Shown here piece by piece: positions 63,056-64,000 of a stretch of 64,000 nucleotides of DNA. A program made the position numbers and the translations under genes. The stretch is from Gemmatimonadota bacterium (GTDB lineage: Bacteria > Latescibacterota > UBA2968). The number at the start of each line of letters is the position of its first letter. Position 1 is the first letter of the stretch. The stretch spans positions 260,665 to 324,664 of the forward strand of contig PBWH01000005.1 in NCBI GenBank assembly GCA_002727195.1, read 5' to 3'. The notes beneath the pieces are model-generated. The model was not told the DNA's origin. It saw only the letters and a program-made list of their open reading frames with translations, and did not search any database.

Positions 63056-64000
63056 ATGCCTGATCGATTCACGAGCCTGATCATCCTGGACGGATGGGGG
63101 CTGAACCCGAACAAGGATCACAACGCCGTCTCCATCGCCGACACACCGACGATGGACCGAATCACGCAGGACTATCCCTCCGCGACGCTCCGCACCTCCG
63201 GACGCAACGTGGGCCTCCCGGACCGGTTGATGGGCAACTCCGAGGTCGGTCACATGAACCTCGGGGCTGGTCGCGTGGTGACCCAGGCCATGACGCAAAT
63301 CGAGGACAGCATCAACGACGGCAGCTTCCGCACCAACGATGCGCTCCTCAAAGCAGTCGACCGTCTTGTCGATTTGGACGGCAACCTGCACCTGTTCGGT
63401 CTGGTATCCAATGGAGGGGTCCACTCCTGGCCGACCCACTACCAGGGCATCTTCGAGGTCGCGAAAGCGCGCGGCGTATCACCAGACCGCGTGTTCATAC
63501 ACGCCTTTCTGGACGGCCGAGACACACCCCCACAAAGTGGCATCGATCGACTCAAGGAGCTGACCGCCTTCCTCGATCAGCTGGGGACGGGCAAGATCGC
63601 CTCGATCTGCGGTCGCTACTACGCGATGGACCGAGACCAGCGATGGGAACGCACGCAGCGCGCCTACGACCTGCTGACGGAGGGCAAAGGTGAGCGCTCA
63701 GCATCTGCGCTCGAAGCGATCGAGACTTCGTATGCCGGTGGCACAACAGACGAATTCCTCGAGCCCTGTGCAATCGTAGACAACACGGGCAACCCGGTGG
63801 CCACCGTCGGTGACGGCGACTCTGTGATCTTCTTCAACTTCCGTGGCGACCGTCCACGCCAGCTGACACGAGCCTTCACGGACGACAGGTTCACCGGTTT
63901 CGAGCGAGCCGTTCGCCCTGACGTCCATTACACATCGCTCACCCGTTACGAGGAAGGTCTGCCCGTTGACGGGATCGCCTTCCCGCCTGAGGCCCTGTCG
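63056..64000 (+). CDS. gpmI: 2,3-bisphosphoglycerate-independent phosphoglycerate mutase, 3' end outside window
   Basis: The frame is not in the ORF track because it runs off the right edge. Reading from the ATG at 63056 gives MPDRFTSLIILDGWGLNPNKDHNAV, with the metal-binding Asp in ILDGWG. Next comes LMGNSEVGHMNLGAGRVV with the phospho-Ser nucleophile. SNGGVHSWPTHYQGIFEVAK, FLDGRDTPPQSG and IASICGRYYAMDRDQRWER are all canonical. It interconverts 3- and 2-phosphoglycerate with Mn2+. 315 codons are visible of the usual roughly 510. It starts 99 bases after lysR and may share its promoter. Confidence 0.97.
   Translation, partial: MPDRFTSLIILDGWGLNPNKDHNAVSIADTPTMDRITQDYPSATLRTSGRNVGLPDRLMGNSEVGHMNLGAGRVVTQAMTQIEDSINDGSFRTNDALLKAVDRLVDLDGNLHLFGLVSNGGVHSWPTHYQGIFEVAKARGVSPDRVFIHAFLDGRDTPPQSGIDRLKELTAFLDQLGTGKIASICGRYYAMDRDQRWERTQRAYDLLTEGKGERSASALEAIETSYAGGTTDEFLEPCAIVDNTGNPVATVGDGDSVIFFNFRGDRPRQLTRAFTDDRFTGFERAVRPDVHYTSLTRYEEGLPVDGIAFPPEALS

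Noticed and set aside
62102-63439. 445-aa minus-strand ORF
   Set aside because: It lies antisense to lysR and gpmI, both of which have full family motifs. It has no recognisable domain and reads as a long shadow in GC-rich DNA.

Overview
The window is bacterial chromosome from a diderm, probably a member of the FCB-type or candidate-phylum radiation (Latescibacterota- or Gemmatimonadota-like). That placement is inference from gene content only: no rRNA is present. Evidence for a diderm comes from a heptose adenylyltransferase, periplasmic TPR proteins, a DegP/HtrA protease and signal peptides. The DNA looks moderately GC-rich throughout, except for one clearly AT-rich island at about 58.33-58.85 kb. 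There is no phage, intact IS or CRISPR array.

Layout. 1-4.4 kb: partial bifunctional-nuclease-domain protein, a secreted protein, a formylglycine-generating enzyme with both copper-binding cysteines, a broken DUF4177-like gene, and a COG3044 ABC-class ATPase. 4.4-10 kb (minus): rpsF-rpsR-rplI, a K+-dependent-type membrane pyrophosphatase, pth, rplY, tRNA-Gln and ispE. 10-17.5 kb (plus): a 1198-aa TPR protein, a Crp/Fnr regulator abutting a sigma-54 activator, and an HtrA protease. 17.6-21.8 kb (minus): xerD-like recombinase, ogt, uvrC, a DUF6504-like protein and a phosphodiesterase. 22.1-23.6 kb: a PilZ-like protein whose paralogue lies at 47.1-48.5 kb.

23.7-35.1 kb (plus): a long run of tightly packed genes. 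It starts with hisG-hisD-hisC, then an enolase-superfamily enzyme, hisB and rfaE2. It continues into surface-glycan genes: GT4 glycosyltransferase, YfhO-like membrane protein, GT2 glycosyltransferase and DegT aminotransferase. 35.6-45.2 kb: a MotE/MgtE-N-like protein, serS and an orphan FlhB C-terminal domain (flagellar-type pieces around serS), a truncated GNAT gene, a tandem AhbA/AhbB-like fusion, clpP, rsmB and a 1051-aa TPR protein. 45.2-51 kb: decayed genes, the second PilZ-like protein, ATP sulfurylase with a structured leader, and a broken HDOD/histidine-kinase gene. 51-64 kb: tRNA-Lys, moaC and moeA, an SDR, RNase G with L21 and L27, malate dehydrogenase, a sigma-54 regulator broken by the AT-rich insertion, aconitase with a divergent LysR regulator, and the start of gpmI.

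Most of the window is housekeeping. The accessory signals that stand out are: the two split-PilZ paralogues, which share a 9-bp motif at the same distance from their start codons; the enolase-superfamily gene inside a his operon; the AT-rich insertion; the AhbA/B-like fusion; the structured leader before sat; and an unusual number of recognisable pseudogenes (at least six).
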